Shown: positions 15,819 to 24,631 of the stretch, in pieces | Layout: each line of letters opens with the position of its first letter | Numbering within the stretch: the stretch's first letter is position 1 | Notes under the pieces: model-generated | Told to the model about the DNA's origin: nothing | The model's input: only the letters and a program-made list of their open reading frames with translations | Database searches by the model: none | NCBI GenBank assembly: GCA_045576735.1 | Contig: JAZNGZ010000106.1 | Span: 1 to 31,990 of the forward strand | Source of the DNA: RGIG4079 sp045576735 | Lineage (GTDB): Bacteria > Bacteroidota > Bacteroidia > Bacteroidales > Muribaculaceae | DNA: 31,990 bases | Direction: 5' to 3' | Program-made: the position numbers and the translations under genes

Positions 15819-16580
15819 ATGACTCAACGCAACAAAACATATTTCATATCTGATTTACATCTTGGCGCAAAATATCTAACAAATCCGTTAGATTACGAGC
15901 GCAAGGTGGTGCGTTGGCTCAATTCAATAAAAGATTCGGCAAAAGCCATCTATCTTCTTGGCGACATACTCGATTTTTGGTATGAATATAAACATGTCGC
16001 ACCTCGTGGATTTACTCGTTTCCTTGGGACTCTTGCTCTAATTGCCGATGAAGGAGTTGAAATTAGATGGTATATAGGCAACCACGACATATGGATTTTT
16101 GACTATCTTCCCAAAGAGATAGGCATGACAGTGGTCACCGACCGATATGAGGTTAAAGAAATTGACGGACATCGTTTTTTGCTTTCTCATGGCGATGGAG
16201 TGGGAAAACTCAAACCAGGGTTTGCGTTTATTCGCTCGCTATTTCATAGTAGCATTTGTCAGAAAATGATTTCATGGATTCATCCACGTTGGACCATACC
16301 ATTTGCTCTCAATTGGTCATCTCACAGTCGTAGCTCCGATGTCGATGAGCCTCATTTTTTAGGCGAAGACAAAGAACCGTTCATTCTATTCTCGAAATGG
16401 TGGATAGAAAACAAACAAGACTCACCTATTGACTATTTTGTCTTTGGACACCGCCACATACTCCTTGACTATGTGCTTAACAATTCATCACGATTGATTA
16501 TTCTAGGTGATTGGATTAATCACTTTTCCTATGCTATTTTTGATGGCACAACTCTTTCTATAGAGTCTTTTAAAGAATAA
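15819..16580 (+). CDS. lpxH: UDP-2,3-diacylglucosamine diphosphatase (LpxH-type)
   Basis: LpxH cleaves UDP-2,3-diacylglucosamine to lipid X in lipid A synthesis at the inner membrane. The 253-residue protein has the full calcineurin-like metal site: DLHLG (Asp12, His14), GDILDFW (Asp49), GNHD (88-90), SHGDG and FGHRH. An in-frame TTG at 15810 would add three residues inside the MITE relic; ATG 15819 is preferred. The broader family also contains other metallophosphoesterases, so substrate assignment is by similarity. It is followed by a weak hairpin (ATGTT/AACAT plus eight T near 16630). Confidence 0.85.
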   Translation: MTQRNKTYFISDLHLGAKYLTNPLDYERKVVRWLNSIKDSAKAIYLLGDILDFWYEYKHVAPRGFTRFLGTLALIADEGVEIRWYIGNHDIWIFDYLPKEIGMTVVTDRYEVKEIDGHRFLLSHGDGVGKLKPGFAFIRSLFHSSICQKMISWIHPRWTIPFALNWSSHSRSSDVDEPHFLGEDKEPFILFSKWWIENKQDSPIDYFVFGHRHILLDYVLNNSSRLIILGDWINHFSYAIFDGTTLSIESFKE

Positions 16581-16636
16581 TAGAGCACAAATAACTGCAA
16601 AATCGCAAAACATGTTTAACAACATATCATTTTTTT

Positions 16637-16757
16637 TGTCTACTAGGCAAAAAAATAAGACCTTTGCATCACAAACCTAAAACAATCTTTTTTACCTTAG
16701 AAATTATACCTATTGGAAATCATAGAAGCGGACTTGCTTATAGCAGGTCCGCTTTTA
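16637..16757 (+). ncRNA. Possible small RNA with own promoter and terminator
   Basis: In the 342-base spacer between lpxH and the M23 gene, TTTG (16637-16640) stands about 24 bases before a CCTTTG motif, a partial -7 box. About 60 bases on comes a strong terminator (16726-16758). A transcript of roughly 80-90 bases would result. There is no open frame of note. Alternatively the hairpin simply ends lpxH transcription. Confidence 0.3.
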
Positions 16758-16760
16758 TTT
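16726..16760 (+). terminator. Rho-independent terminator
   Basis: AAGCGGACTTGC / GCAGGTCCGCTT with one G-T pair, loop TTATA, then TTATTTT. It serves lpxH or the candidate small RNA. Confidence 0.85.
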
Positions 16761-16855
16761 TCCCACAATAGCATCCAATAACTCTCACATAGATTCGACA
16801 CAGTAACTATTTCGATTCTGTTGCTTTTCTCTTGATATATTCGGCATTGATATAA

Positions 16856-16891
16856 ACAAAAGTGCTGCGTCATTATGTATTGACGCAGCAC
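16856..16891 (-). terminator. Terminator of the M23 gene
   Basis: A perfect 11-bp stem, GTGCTGCGTCA / TGACGCAGCAC (16862-16891). Read on minus it is followed by CTTTTGT, starting about 30 bases after the M23 stop. Confidence 0.85.
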
Positions 16892-16922
16892 CTTAGTTAT
16901 TTCGTATTATTATATCTTCGTA

Positions 16923-17861
16923 TTAACGGCGGCTCTTTTTAGAAGAACGGCTTTTCTTTGAAGTAGTAGCTTTTGATTTAGAAGCGTTAGTTGTTGACGC
17001 TTTTTTTACATAGCTAGTTTTCTTGCTAGATTTTTTAGTATATGTTTTTTTAGCATATGACTTTTTAGCTACTACTGATGATTGGTTTTTAGCATTTTGA
17101 TATGTGCTTTTGTCAAATGCAAACAAATCGTTGTGAACTTCACCATTTGCGAAATCGATAATCGCTGCAGGATTGATTGCAACACCCATATAACGTGTTT
17201 CGAAGTGGAGGTGAGCACCAAAGCTACGACCGGTATTACCACCAAGACCAATAACATCACCTGCTTTTACTACTTGGTTACGTTTTACTTTATGTTTTGA
17301 CAAGTGACCATAAACAGTTTCCAAACCATTGTCGTGACGAATTACCACATAGTTGCCATAACCATTAGCTTCATAATTTACGATACGTACTGTTCCGCTG
17401 AAAGCTGCACGTACTTCATCACCTTCTCTTAGACGCATGTCAACACCACGGTGCATACGACGGAATTTTGGACGATAGCCATAAGCTGATGTAACAGCAC
17501 CGGGAACCGGCATATGGAAGCCACGAACGTCAATCTTAGCTGTTGCAGGAACTTGTACATCGGTGTAGCAATTTACACGTGGGTTATCCCATCCATGCTT
17601 GATAGAAACTGTGCTTGCTGTTGCTCCGATGTTTTCTTCGGCTTCAACATTTACTTCAGTATTACCAATTACACCATTTACAAATTTATTGGTTTCTTCG
17701 TTTTTAATCTTGTTTGAGTTGTTGTTCACACCTGCGATATATTTTTGGTGTGCTTCAGAGTGTGCACTAGGTGCTGTGTTGTTTTGAGCCGAGATGCTCA
17801 AAGTTGTACAAATTGATACTGCTAATAAAGTTGTTTTTTTAATAATCTTATTCAAATTCAT
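16923..17861 (-). CDS. Secreted M23 (LytM) metallopeptidase
   Basis: The 312-residue protein has a signal peptide (~1-26, SISAQ). A LytM domain spans ~118-240 and retains all zinc and catalytic residues: HRGVD (His137, Asp141), YGHL (His186) and HLH (His217, His219). It is therefore expected to cut peptidoglycan cross-bridges. The last ~60 residues are Lys/Ser-rich (KKTYTKKSSKKTS and similar), a basic tail that may bind wall polymers or nucleic acid. It has its own consensus promoter and terminator. Confidence 0.93.
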   Translation of the reverse strand: MNLNKIIKKTTLLAVSICTTLSISAQNNTAPSAHSEAHQKYIAGVNNNSNKIKNEETNKFVNGVIGNTEVNVEAEENIGATASTVSIKHGWDNPRVNCYTDVQVPATAKIDVRGFHMPVPGAVTSAYGYRPKFRRMHRGVDMRLREGDEVRAAFSGTVRIVNYEANGYGNYVVIRHDNGLETVYGHLSKHKVKRNQVVKAGDVIGLGGNTGRSFGAHLHFETRYMGVAINPAAIIDFANGEVHNDLFAFDKSTYQNAKNQSSVVAKKSYAKKTYTKKSSKKTSYVKKASTTNASKSKATTSKKSRSSKKSRR

Positions 17862-17945
17862 CTTTTATTTTTTTTTGCCCACATGTGTACAACACATTGG
17901 AGAGGGGGCTGGTTTAAAATATTTTTACTATTTGTTCAACGGGAG

Positions 17946-17976
17946 CAAAGGTACAATGATTCATTTGACTACCAAA
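17946..17976 (-). promoter_or_regulatory. Consensus promoter of the M23 gene
   Basis: On minus, TTTG (17976-17973), exactly 19 bases, then TACCTTTG (17953-17946). This is a full match to the Bacteroidota consensus. The leader is about 80 bases. Confidence 0.75.
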
Positions 17977-18156
17977 CAATTGCACAAATAAAAAATGTAA
18001 ACCGAAAGTGATAAATCTTAAAAGGGCTACCTAATACGCTAGCAATCAATACCTTACAAAAACAACTTTTTTACTACTTTTTTTTGACCGTGTGAAATGC
18101 GTTGCTCAGCAAATGTTAATTTGTGGTTAAAATTTGTAATCAAAACACCTCAAATT

Positions 18157-20256
18157 TTAACTTATCAGTCCCCAATTGATGTTTTTTGCGAATAAAACAT
18201 CTAGTTGATTTCTCAAAATTGCATGGTTTTGCATCGTCAAATCGGGGTCTAAATCAAGAATATCCGATGCCGTATTACGTGCCATTTGTATTATTTGCCC
18301 ATCAGTTGCAAGATTTGCAATGTGTAAGTCAAAAGCAATACCGCTTTGCATCGTTCCCTCAAGGTCTCCGGGGCCTCGCATCTTTAGGTCAGCCTCTGCC
18401 ACAATAAAACCATCGGTTGTAGATGTCATTATCTCCAATCTCTTGCGTGTTTCCTTGGCAATTTTCACTTTAGTCATCAAAATACAATAGCTTTGGTCGG
18501 CGCCACGCCCCACCCTGCCTCGCAATTGATGTAGCTGTGAAAGACCAAATCGTTCGGCATTCTCAATTATCATTGTAGTGGCATTAGGCACATTCACCCC
18601 CACTTCAATCACCGTAGTGGCAACTAAAATATGAGCCTGTCCCGATGCGAAGAGCGACATTTGATAATCCTTTTCGGCAGGTTTCATCTTGCCATGCACA
18701 AATGCCACGCGATAAGAGGGGAATGTTTCACATATCAATTCATATCCCTCCTCAAGACTTTGCAAATCGAGCTTTTCGTTTTCTTGAATCAATGGATACA
18801 CTATATAAACCTGTCGGCCTTGTTTCAACTGTCGGCCCACAGCTTGATACACTTGAAAACGTTGCTTGTCGTCATCACCATACCGCAACAAAGTTTGAAC
18901 CGGTTTGCGCCCCGGAGGCAATTCATCAATCACCGACACATCCAAGTCGCCATAAACAGTCATAGCCAATGTGCGAGGGATAGGTGTAGCGGTCATCACA
19001 AGCACATGTGGAGGTGTTGAGTTCTTTTTCCACAATCGTGCACGTTGAGCCACCCCAAAACGGTGTTGCTCATCAATAACCACAAATCCCAAGTTTTGGA
19101 ATTGCACATTATCTTCTATTACGGCATGTGTACCTATTAATATATGTAGAGAGCCATCGAGTAATTGCCCATGAATGAGGTCACGTTGCTTTTTGCGAGT
19201 TGAACCGGTGAGTAATTTCACATTTATACCTATAGGAGCCACCAATTCCGAAATTGTTTCATAGTGTTGAGTTGCCAATATCTCAGTTGGCGCCATCAAG
19301 CATGCTTGCGTATTATTGTCAATAGCCATGAGCATACACAACAATGCCACAAGCGTCTTTCCACTACCCACATCACCTTGCAACAGACGATTCATCTGTT
19401 TACCACTGCCCACATCGGCTCTTATCTCTTTTATCACTCGTTTCTGAGCACCGGTGAGTTCAAAAGGTAGTTGCTGTGAATAAAACGTATTAAAGAAATG
19501 CCCTATGCGAGGGAAATGGAATCCACGAATCACCGCCGAGCGTTTACGAGTATAACGCAATATGTTGAGCTGCATATAAAACAATTCCTCAAATTTAAAG
19601 CGGAATCGTGCTTTCTGCAACTGCTCATTGTTTTGCGGATTATGAATTGCTACAATAGCTTCACTCAACGGCATGAGATTTAATCGCACCAAAATTTCTT
19701 GAGGCAAAGTTTCTACAACACCTTTTATCGTAGCAAGTGCCGTTTGTATATAATTAAATAATGTGCGCGACGATACTCCTCTATTTCGCAACGTTTCGGT
19801 CAACGGATACACACCCCTCAACCCTTGCATTGCTCCGGCGGCTGCTATAGGGTCTACTTCGGGGTGCACCATACTCCAATGGCCGTTAAATTCCGATGGT
19901 TTTCCAAATATGATATATTCGTTCCCCGGAATATATGCTTGCTTTAAATATTTTATACGTTGAAACCACACTACTTCAATCGTGCCGGTTCCATCGGTAA
20001 ACAAGCCCACTAATCGGCTCTTCGCTCCTCCCCCTTGCACCGAGAAATTTATAAAACGTCCCTTCAACTGAATTGAAGGCATCTCTCCATGCAATTCTCT
20101 GATTGTGTAAATCGATGAGCGATCGAGATAATGATTTGGGAAATGGAATAACAGATCATAGTATGATTTAATACCAAGTTGCTTATCGAGCAATTCGGCA
20201 CGCTTCGGACCTACTCCTTTTAGATATTTTATGTCGAGATTGCGCAATCGGTTCAT
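18157..20256 (-). CDS. recG: ATP-dependent DNA helicase RecG
   Basis: RecG remodels stalled replication forks and branched DNA. The 699-residue protein has the N-terminal wedge/OB region (LDIKYLKGVGPKRAELL), Walker A GDVGSGKT (294-301), the DEQH box (395-398) and the motif VI-type LRGRVGRG. Length is normal. Its ATG overlaps the ispD stop by 4 bases (ATGA), so it is transcribed from the ispD promoter and translationally coupled. Confidence 0.97.
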   Translation of the reverse strand: MNRLRNLDIKYLKGVGPKRAELLDKQLGIKSYYDLLFHFPNHYLDRSSIYTIRELHGEMPSIQLKGRFINFSVQGGGAKSRLVGLFTDGTGTIEVVWFQRIKYLKQAYIPGNEYIIFGKPSEFNGHWSMVHPEVDPIAAAGAMQGLRGVYPLTETLRNRGVSSRTLFNYIQTALATIKGVVETLPQEILVRLNLMPLSEAIVAIHNPQNNEQLQKARFRFKFEELFYMQLNILRYTRKRSAVIRGFHFPRIGHFFNTFYSQQLPFELTGAQKRVIKEIRADVGSGKQMNRLLQGDVGSGKTLVALLCMLMAIDNNTQACLMAPTEILATQHYETISELVAPIGINVKLLTGSTRKKQRDLIHGQLLDGSLHILIGTHAVIEDNVQFQNLGFVVIDEQHRFGVAQRARLWKKNSTPPHVLVMTATPIPRTLAMTVYGDLDVSVIDELPPGRKPVQTLLRYGDDDKQRFQVYQAVGRQLKQGRQVYIVYPLIQENEKLDLQSLEEGYELICETFPSYRVAFVHGKMKPAEKDYQMSLFASGQAHILVATTVIEVGVNVPNATTMIIENAERFGLSQLHQLRGRVGRGADQSYCILMTKVKIAKETRKRLEIMTSTTDGFIVAEADLKMRGPGDLEGTMQSGIAFDLHIANLATDGQIIQMARNTASDILDLDPDLTMQNHAILRNQLDVLFAKNINWGLIS

Positions 20257-20930
20257 CGTTGACGGAGATATAGTTGTGCAATCTCAATATCGAGAGGATT
20301 GGTTATCTTTATATTATATGTGTCACCCTCCACAAGTGCCACATCACACCCCAATGCTGCCATCACCGATGCGTCATCGGTAAACGTTGGATTAAAGGGC
20401 AACGAATAAGCCTCTACCAACTTATCGGCATGAAAGGCCTGTGGTGTTTGCACAGCTTTATATTGAGAGCGGTCAACCGGAGCCGAGCCTTGCTCATTCA
20501 CACAACGCAACGAATCGGTTACCGAAACGACCGGTATCGCTCCCGGCGCACCGTCGAGAGCGGCGATTAATCGCTCAACCATCATTCTATCCACTATGGG
20601 ACGAGCCCCGTCGTGAACGGTTATCACTTCGGCTTCTCGGGGAATTGTGTCAACGGCATTCTTCACCGATTGCCAGCGGCTATCACCACCTACCACAACT
20701 CGCGGCGACACGAAAGAATATTGCTCACACAACTTAGCCCAATAATCGACAAAATCCTTGTTTAGCACCAACACAATATGAGAATCGGGCAAGGCCACTC
20801 GCATATTCTCTATCGTGTGCATCAATACCGGACGGCCATTCATCAAGCAATATTGCTTAGGCAATGCGGCACCAAATCGGCTACCGCTACCTGCTGCTAC
20901 TATTATATTATATATGTGTTGAGCTTTCAT
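20253..20930 (-). CDS. ispD: 2-C-methyl-D-erythritol 4-phosphate cytidylyltransferase
   Basis: IspD joins CTP and MEP to give CDP-ME, the third step of the non-mevalonate isoprenoid pathway. The 225-residue protein has the nucleotide-binding AAGSGSRFGAALPKQY (12-27, with Arg18 and Lys25), HDGARP (~107) and FTDDASV. Its -7 box lies 5 bases before the ATG. It overlaps recG by 4 bases. Confidence 0.95.
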   Translation of the reverse strand: MKAQHIYNIIVAAGSGSRFGAALPKQYCLMNGRPVLMHTIENMRVALPDSHIVLVLNKDFVDYWAKLCEQYSFVSPRVVVGGDSRWQSVKNAVDTIPREAEVITVHDGARPIVDRMMVERLIAALDGAPGAIPVVSVTDSLRCVNEQGSAPVDRSQYKAVQTPQAFHADKLVEAYSLPFNPTFTDDASVMAALGCDVALVEGDTYNIKITNPLDIEIAQLYLRQR

Positions 20931-20935
20931 ATATG

Positions 20936-20943
20936 CAAAGATA
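20936..20943 (-). promoter_or_regulatory. ispD-recG promoter -7 box, predicted leaderless
   Basis: TATCTTTG on minus, 5 bases before the ispD ATG. It falls within the 29-base gap to the upstream PAP2 gene. Confidence 0.6.
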
Positions 20944-20959
20944 ATTAATTTTCGCCAAC

Positions 20960-22123
20960 CTAAAACAACACTCGGGTTGATATATTTAATGTCAATGAAT
21001 GGGTTGTTTTGTCAATGGCTGTGGGTGTGGCTATTCCATATGTGGCATTAGGTGTTAATCTATATTCGGCATCAGCTATTTCATAGCCCAATGTAGCCCC
21101 AACGCTCATATTATCGTTTAATCGGTAGGTAGTACCCGCGGCTATGCGAGCCGACACAAAATCATCATTTGTTTCTATCGCTCTATCAATTGATTTGAGC
21201 GAAAAATTGTGATAATAACCACAAGCCGCTTCGGCATTAAAAGAAAAACGACTACTCAACTGCTTGCGATAATATGGTGATAGCTCTACCCCAACTGCAT
21301 TTTCGGGTGCTACAAAAGTGCGCTCACACGTTGCCGACTCATAGAAGATGGGGGTTGAACGCATTATCGCTCCAACCGATGCGCCCCAATGGTCACCAAA
21401 CGGCATACCAAAACGCAATCCCACATTGAGCGACGGCTCTCGCGAGATTTTATATCCTTGCGATTTGAAACTTCCGAGATTAAAACTCATTCCGGTTTCA
21501 AGCGACAGGAAGGTTTGGTTTTCATCATCAACCGACAGCATATTATATCTGTTTTGTAGTTGTTTATCACCAAATATCTTGTCACCGATAAAATATCCCA
21601 AATAACCGGTTACAACACCTATCACAGCCCCACCGGCCACATCGACCGGGAAATGCCGGCAATCAACCACCCTCTGCATCGCCATTGCCGAGGCAAAGGT
21701 ATAACCGCCAAAGGTGTACCATGGCGAGCGCCAACCAAGCTCGCGTTCTATCATCGTTGCTCCGAGGAAGCTCCAAGCAGTGTGTCCCGAAGGAAAAGAA
21801 CGGTCGTTTGTGGCATCGGGACGAGTTTCACCTACGGCATGCTTCAATCCTTCAACGCTACCTGCCATCATCACCACGCCAAGGCCTTGCGACACCGCCA
21901 TGCGTCCCCACCCCGACCGGGTTGGTTGCCCCACCGCTTTCATAGCCCATGGCAACACCATTGGTGCATATTGCGCACCATCTACAAGCAATCCATTATC
22001 CTCGTCCTGCTCCACCCATGTAGGAGACCAATCGGCTCGCAATGACAATGGCTCAGCCTCACCTTGGGCATATCCACCAACGGCTGAGCATAACAACGTG
22101 ATTATCGCAACAAATTTCTTCAT
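20960..22123 (-). CDS. PAP2-family phosphatase with C-terminal outer-membrane barrel-like region
   Basis: The 387-residue protein has a signal peptide (~1-20, GGYAQ). The PAP2 domain shows KHAVGETRP (Lys94 to Pro102, matching KX6RP), PSGH (111-114) and R-x5-H-x3-D (Arg151, His157, Asp161), so it should be active. From ~205 the protein alternates polar and aromatic residues in short strands (FLSLETGMSF, LNVGLRFGMPF, SVGATLGYEI) and ends LNISTRVLF with a terminal Phe, as outer-membrane barrels do. It may dephosphorylate a lipid or glycan at the outer membrane; the substrate is unknown. Confidence 0.88.
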   Translation of the reverse strand: MKKFVAIITLLCSAVGGYAQGEAEPLSLRADWSPTWVEQDEDNGLLVDGAQYAPMVLPWAMKAVGQPTRSGWGRMAVSQGLGVVMMAGSVEGLKHAVGETRPDATNDRSFPSGHTAWSFLGATMIERELGWRSPWYTFGGYTFASAMAMQRVVDCRHFPVDVAGGAVIGVVTGYLGYFIGDKIFGDKQLQNRYNMLSVDDENQTFLSLETGMSFNLGSFKSQGYKISREPSLNVGLRFGMPFGDHWGASVGAIMRSTPIFYESATCERTFVAPENAVGVELSPYYRKQLSSRFSFNAEAACGYYHNFSLKSIDRAIETNDDFVSARIAAGTTYRLNDNMSVGATLGYEIADAEYRLTPNATYGIATPTAIDKTTHSLTLNISTRVLF

Positions 22124-22127
22124 AGTG

Positions 22128-22135
22128 CAAATATA
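22128..22135 (-). promoter_or_regulatory. PAP2 gene promoter -7 box, predicted leaderless
   Basis: TATATTTG on minus, only 4 bases before the ATG, which places the expected transcription start at or next to the start codon. Confidence 0.55.
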
Positions 22136-22150
22136 CCTATTTTAGAGTAG

Positions 22151-22188
22151 ATAAAAAACAATGAGGACCGACAAAACGCCGATCCTCA
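22151..22188 (-). terminator. gdhA terminator
   Basis: On minus, TGAGGATCGGC / GTCGGTCCTCA with two G-T pairs and a GTTTT loop, followed by TTGTTTTTTATC. It lies 28 bases after the gdhA stop. Confidence 0.85.
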
Positions 22189-22215
22189 CATATATTTGAG
22201 CTAATTTACTATATA

Positions 22216-23553
22216 TTAGATGATACCTTGAGCCATCATTGCACGAGCCACTTTCATGAAACCGGCAACGTTTGCACCCTTAACATAGTTGATATATCCA
22301 TCTTCCTCTTTACCATAGATAGTGCATTGTTTGTGGATTTCAGCCATGATACCTTTGAGTTTAGCGTCAACTTCTTCAGCACTCCAGTTGAGTTTTTGTG
22401 AGTTTTGAGCCATTTCAAGACCTGATACTGACACACCACCTGCGTTTGCAGCCTTACCGGGAGCATAAAGAATCTTAGCGTTGAGGAATTCTTTGATTGC
22501 ATCGGGAGTTGAAGGCATGTTAGCACCTTCCGACACTGCGAAACAGCCGTTAGCAAGGAGTGCGCGAGCATCGTCACCATCAAGTTCGTTTTGAGTTGCC
22601 GATGGCATTGCGATATCACAAACAGCGTGTTGCCATGGACGTTCGCCTTCGAAATATTGACAATCATATTCTTCGGCAAACTCTTTGATGCGACCACGAT
22701 AAACGTTTTTGAGTTTGAAGATATAGTCGAGTTGTTCTTGTGAGATACCTTCGGGCACATAGATTGAACCGTTAGAGTCGCTCATTGATACAACTTTCGC
22801 ACCAAGTTCGAGAAGTTTTTTAGCTGTATATGTAGCCACGTTACCCGAACCTGAGATAGCAACTTTCTTATCTTTGATGTCGATGCCTTTTGTTGCAAGC
22901 ATGTTCAACAAGAAGTAAACATTACCATAACCGGTTGCTTCGGGACGCACGAGTGAACCACCAAAGTCAAGACCTTTACCGGTGAATGTACCTGTGAATT
23001 CACGAGCCATTTTCTTGTACATACCATACATGTACCCTACTTCGCGAGCACCTACACCTATATCACCTGCAGGAACGTCGGTATCGGGACCGATGTGACG
23101 CCACAATTCAGCAATAAATGCTTGGCAGAAACGCATCACTTCCATGTCGCTCTTGCCACGTGGAGAGAAGTCAGATCCACCTTTGCCACCACCCATAGCG
23201 AGTGTTGTGAGTGAGTTTTTGAATGTTTGCTCAAATGCGAGGAATTTCAAGATTGACAAGTTAACCGATGAGTGGAAACGGATACCACCTTTGTATGGAC
23301 CAATAGCATTGTTATGTTGCACACGGTAACCCATGTTGTTTTGTACATTTCCTTTATCATCTACCCACGAAATGCGGAATGTGAACACGCGATCGGGAAT
23401 GCAAAGGCGTTCAATCAAGTTGTAACGTTCAAATTCGGGGTGTTCGTTGTAAACATCTTCGATTGTAGACAAAACTTCTTCTACTGCCTGAATATACTCA
23501 GGTTCATTTGGAAAACGACATTTCAATTTGTCGATTACTTCAACTGCTTTCAT
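22216..23553 (-). CDS. gdhA: Glutamate dehydrogenase (hexameric, probably NADP-type)
   Basis: The enzyme interconverts 2-oxoglutarate plus ammonia and glutamate, a main route of ammonia assimilation in Bacteroidales. The 445-residue length is that of the hexameric class. Visible are GPYKGGIRFH (Lys88), GGGKGGSDF (Lys124), PAGDIGVGAREVGYM and the dinucleotide site AISGSGNVA. It stands alone with its own promoter and terminator. Confidence 0.97.
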   Translation of the reverse strand: MKAVEVIDKLKCRFPNEPEYIQAVEEVLSTIEDVYNEHPEFERYNLIERLCIPDRVFTFRISWVDDKGNVQNNMGYRVQHNNAIGPYKGGIRFHSSVNLSILKFLAFEQTFKNSLTTLAMGGGKGGSDFSPRGKSDMEVMRFCQAFIAELWRHIGPDTDVPAGDIGVGAREVGYMYGMYKKMAREFTGTFTGKGLDFGGSLVRPEATGYGNVYFLLNMLATKGIDIKDKKVAISGSGNVATYTAKKLLELGAKVVSMSDSNGSIYVPEGISQEQLDYIFKLKNVYRGRIKEFAEEYDCQYFEGERPWQHAVCDIAMPSATQNELDGDDARALLANGCFAVSEGANMPSTPDAIKEFLNAKILYAPGKAANAGGVSVSGLEMAQNSQKLNWSAEEVDAKLKGIMAEIHKQCTIYGKEEDGYINYVKGANVAGFMKVARAMMAQGII

Positions 23554-23637
23554 AAATTTCTTTCTTTAATGAAGTATTATGTGTATGTAAATATAATCTA
23601 AAACAATCATGATGCTCTTTCGCATCATTTACGGCTA

Positions 23638-23645
23638 CAAAGATA
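23638..23645 (-). promoter_or_regulatory. gdhA promoter -7 box
   Basis: TATCTTTG on minus, about 85 bases before the ATG. No TTTG is found at -33. The rest of 23554-23823 is A+T-rich spacer. Confidence 0.5.
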
Positions 23646-23823
23646 TAACCTTTTATCGTATTATCCTAACATTTTGTAATTTTTTTCTCGAAAAATGTAA
23701 ACTTTTTCTATTTTTCTTCATTTTGCAAAGATTTTTGCAACCTCAACCAACACAAAAATAGCAAAAAGCAAGCAAATAGATACATCTCATTAACAACAAA
23801 AATAGGTTCTTCGGCATTGTCGC

Positions 23824-24366
23824 CTACCAAACACACACGCCGTGCGAAGCACGGGAAAGCGTAGCGACTATAATAACCATGAGGTTGAGGGCTTTAGCCC
23901 GAAACCTCCGGAGAGGAGATATGCGCGGAAAATAAGGCTCATCAGGAGATACTCCCATCTCAATCAACCATTGTCGATATTCTTCGATAAATGAAACCTT
24001 TTTATGATGTTCTTTTTGATTGTTTATATATTCTATCACAGTCGGAATATCGGAAACGGAATAGGTAAACGCCCCATAGCCTTCTCCCCAACCATTCCAA
24101 TTGGGAAATGACGAATCATTCTTTAACAAATAACTCGATTCTTGTTTTAAGCGTTTCACAAAGTCGGACAATGCTGCCTTAGAGGTGACATTAACCAATA
24201 TATGCACATAATCAGGCATACCGCCTATTCGATAGACAAATGCCCCATAGTTTTTCATCAAATCGTAGAGTATTTTATATAATTTACGTTCTACATCGAT
24301 AGAGATTGTCGGCTGGCTATATTTTGTACCAAAAACAATGTGATATACTGATTTTGTGAAGCTCAT
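23824..24366 (-). CDS. REP-associated / IS200-like Y1 transposase, HUH motif altered
   Basis: The 180-residue protein resembles single-strand HUH transposases: IGGMPDYVHILVNV, ALSDFVKRLKQESS, GWGEGYGAFTYS and IEYINNQKEHHKK with candidate nucleophile Tyr113. The HUH motif, normally His-x-His, reads Tyr53-Val-His55 (codon TAT rather than CAT), which should weaken metal binding. The last ~30 residues are translated from the palindromic repeat at 23841-23912, so the gene runs into its own flanking element. An inverted copy of that repeat lies beyond the start. Such RAYT proteins move or maintain REP palindromes. It is a lone gene. Confidence 0.85.
   Translation of the reverse strand: MSFTKSVYHIVFGTKYSQPTISIDVERKLYKILYDLMKNYGAFVYRIGGMPDYVHILVNVTSKAALSDFVKRLKQESSYLLKNDSSFPNWNGWGEGYGAFTYSVSDIPTVIEYINNQKEHHKKVSFIEEYRQWLIEMGVSPDEPYFPRISPLRRFRAKALNLMVIIVATLSRASHGVCVW
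23841..23912 (-). repeat. REP-like palindromic repeat, copy 1
   Basis: Read on minus: TCCGGAGGTTTCGG, the hairpin GGGC-TAAA-GCCC, TCAACC, then CGCTTTCCCGTGCTTCGCACG with hairpin CGTGC/GCACG. It overlaps the 3' end of the transposase gene. Confidence 0.8.
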
Positions 24367-24475
24367 GATATAAATGTTTTATGGTGCAAATAAAGTGAAT
24401 CTGAGTGACAAAATGATGATTATATGCTAATTTTTCGCGTCTTTACAGACGCAGGGTGTGTGGTGGGATTCACTA

Positions 24476-24546
24476 TCCGGAGGTTTCGGACTATCGTCCT
24501 CAACCACTCGGTTATTCATACGCTGCGCTTTCCCGTGCTTCGCACG
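24476..24546 (+). repeat. REP-like palindromic repeat, copy 2 (inverted relative to copy 1)
   Basis: Same order of motifs as copy 1 but on plus. The first hairpin is GGAC-TATC-GTCC, a paired G-C to A-T change that keeps the stem. Confidence 0.8.
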
Positions 24547-24566
24547 ATTGCTGGGGGCGCTCCTTT

Positions 24567-24595
24567 CCGGGGGTATCGCTGCGCTACCCCCCCGG
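24567..24595. repeat. GC-rich imperfect hairpin within the REP cluster
   Basis: CCGGGGGTA / TACCCCCCCGG around TCGCTGCGC, with two extra C bases in the right arm. Confidence 0.6.
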
Positions 24596-24631
24596 TTATT
24601 GCCTCAGTCAAGCCTCGGCGAGCTAAAGGTT

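Noticed and set aside
21560..22145. Overlapping plus-strand frames of 86-161 codons antisense to the PAP2 gene
   Set aside because: They are Arg/Pro/His-rich and motif-free, and mirror a well-supported minus-strand gene.
22254..22760. A 168-codon minus frame inside gdhA
   Set aside because: It is a shifted frame of a textbook glutamate dehydrogenase, without any recognisable features.
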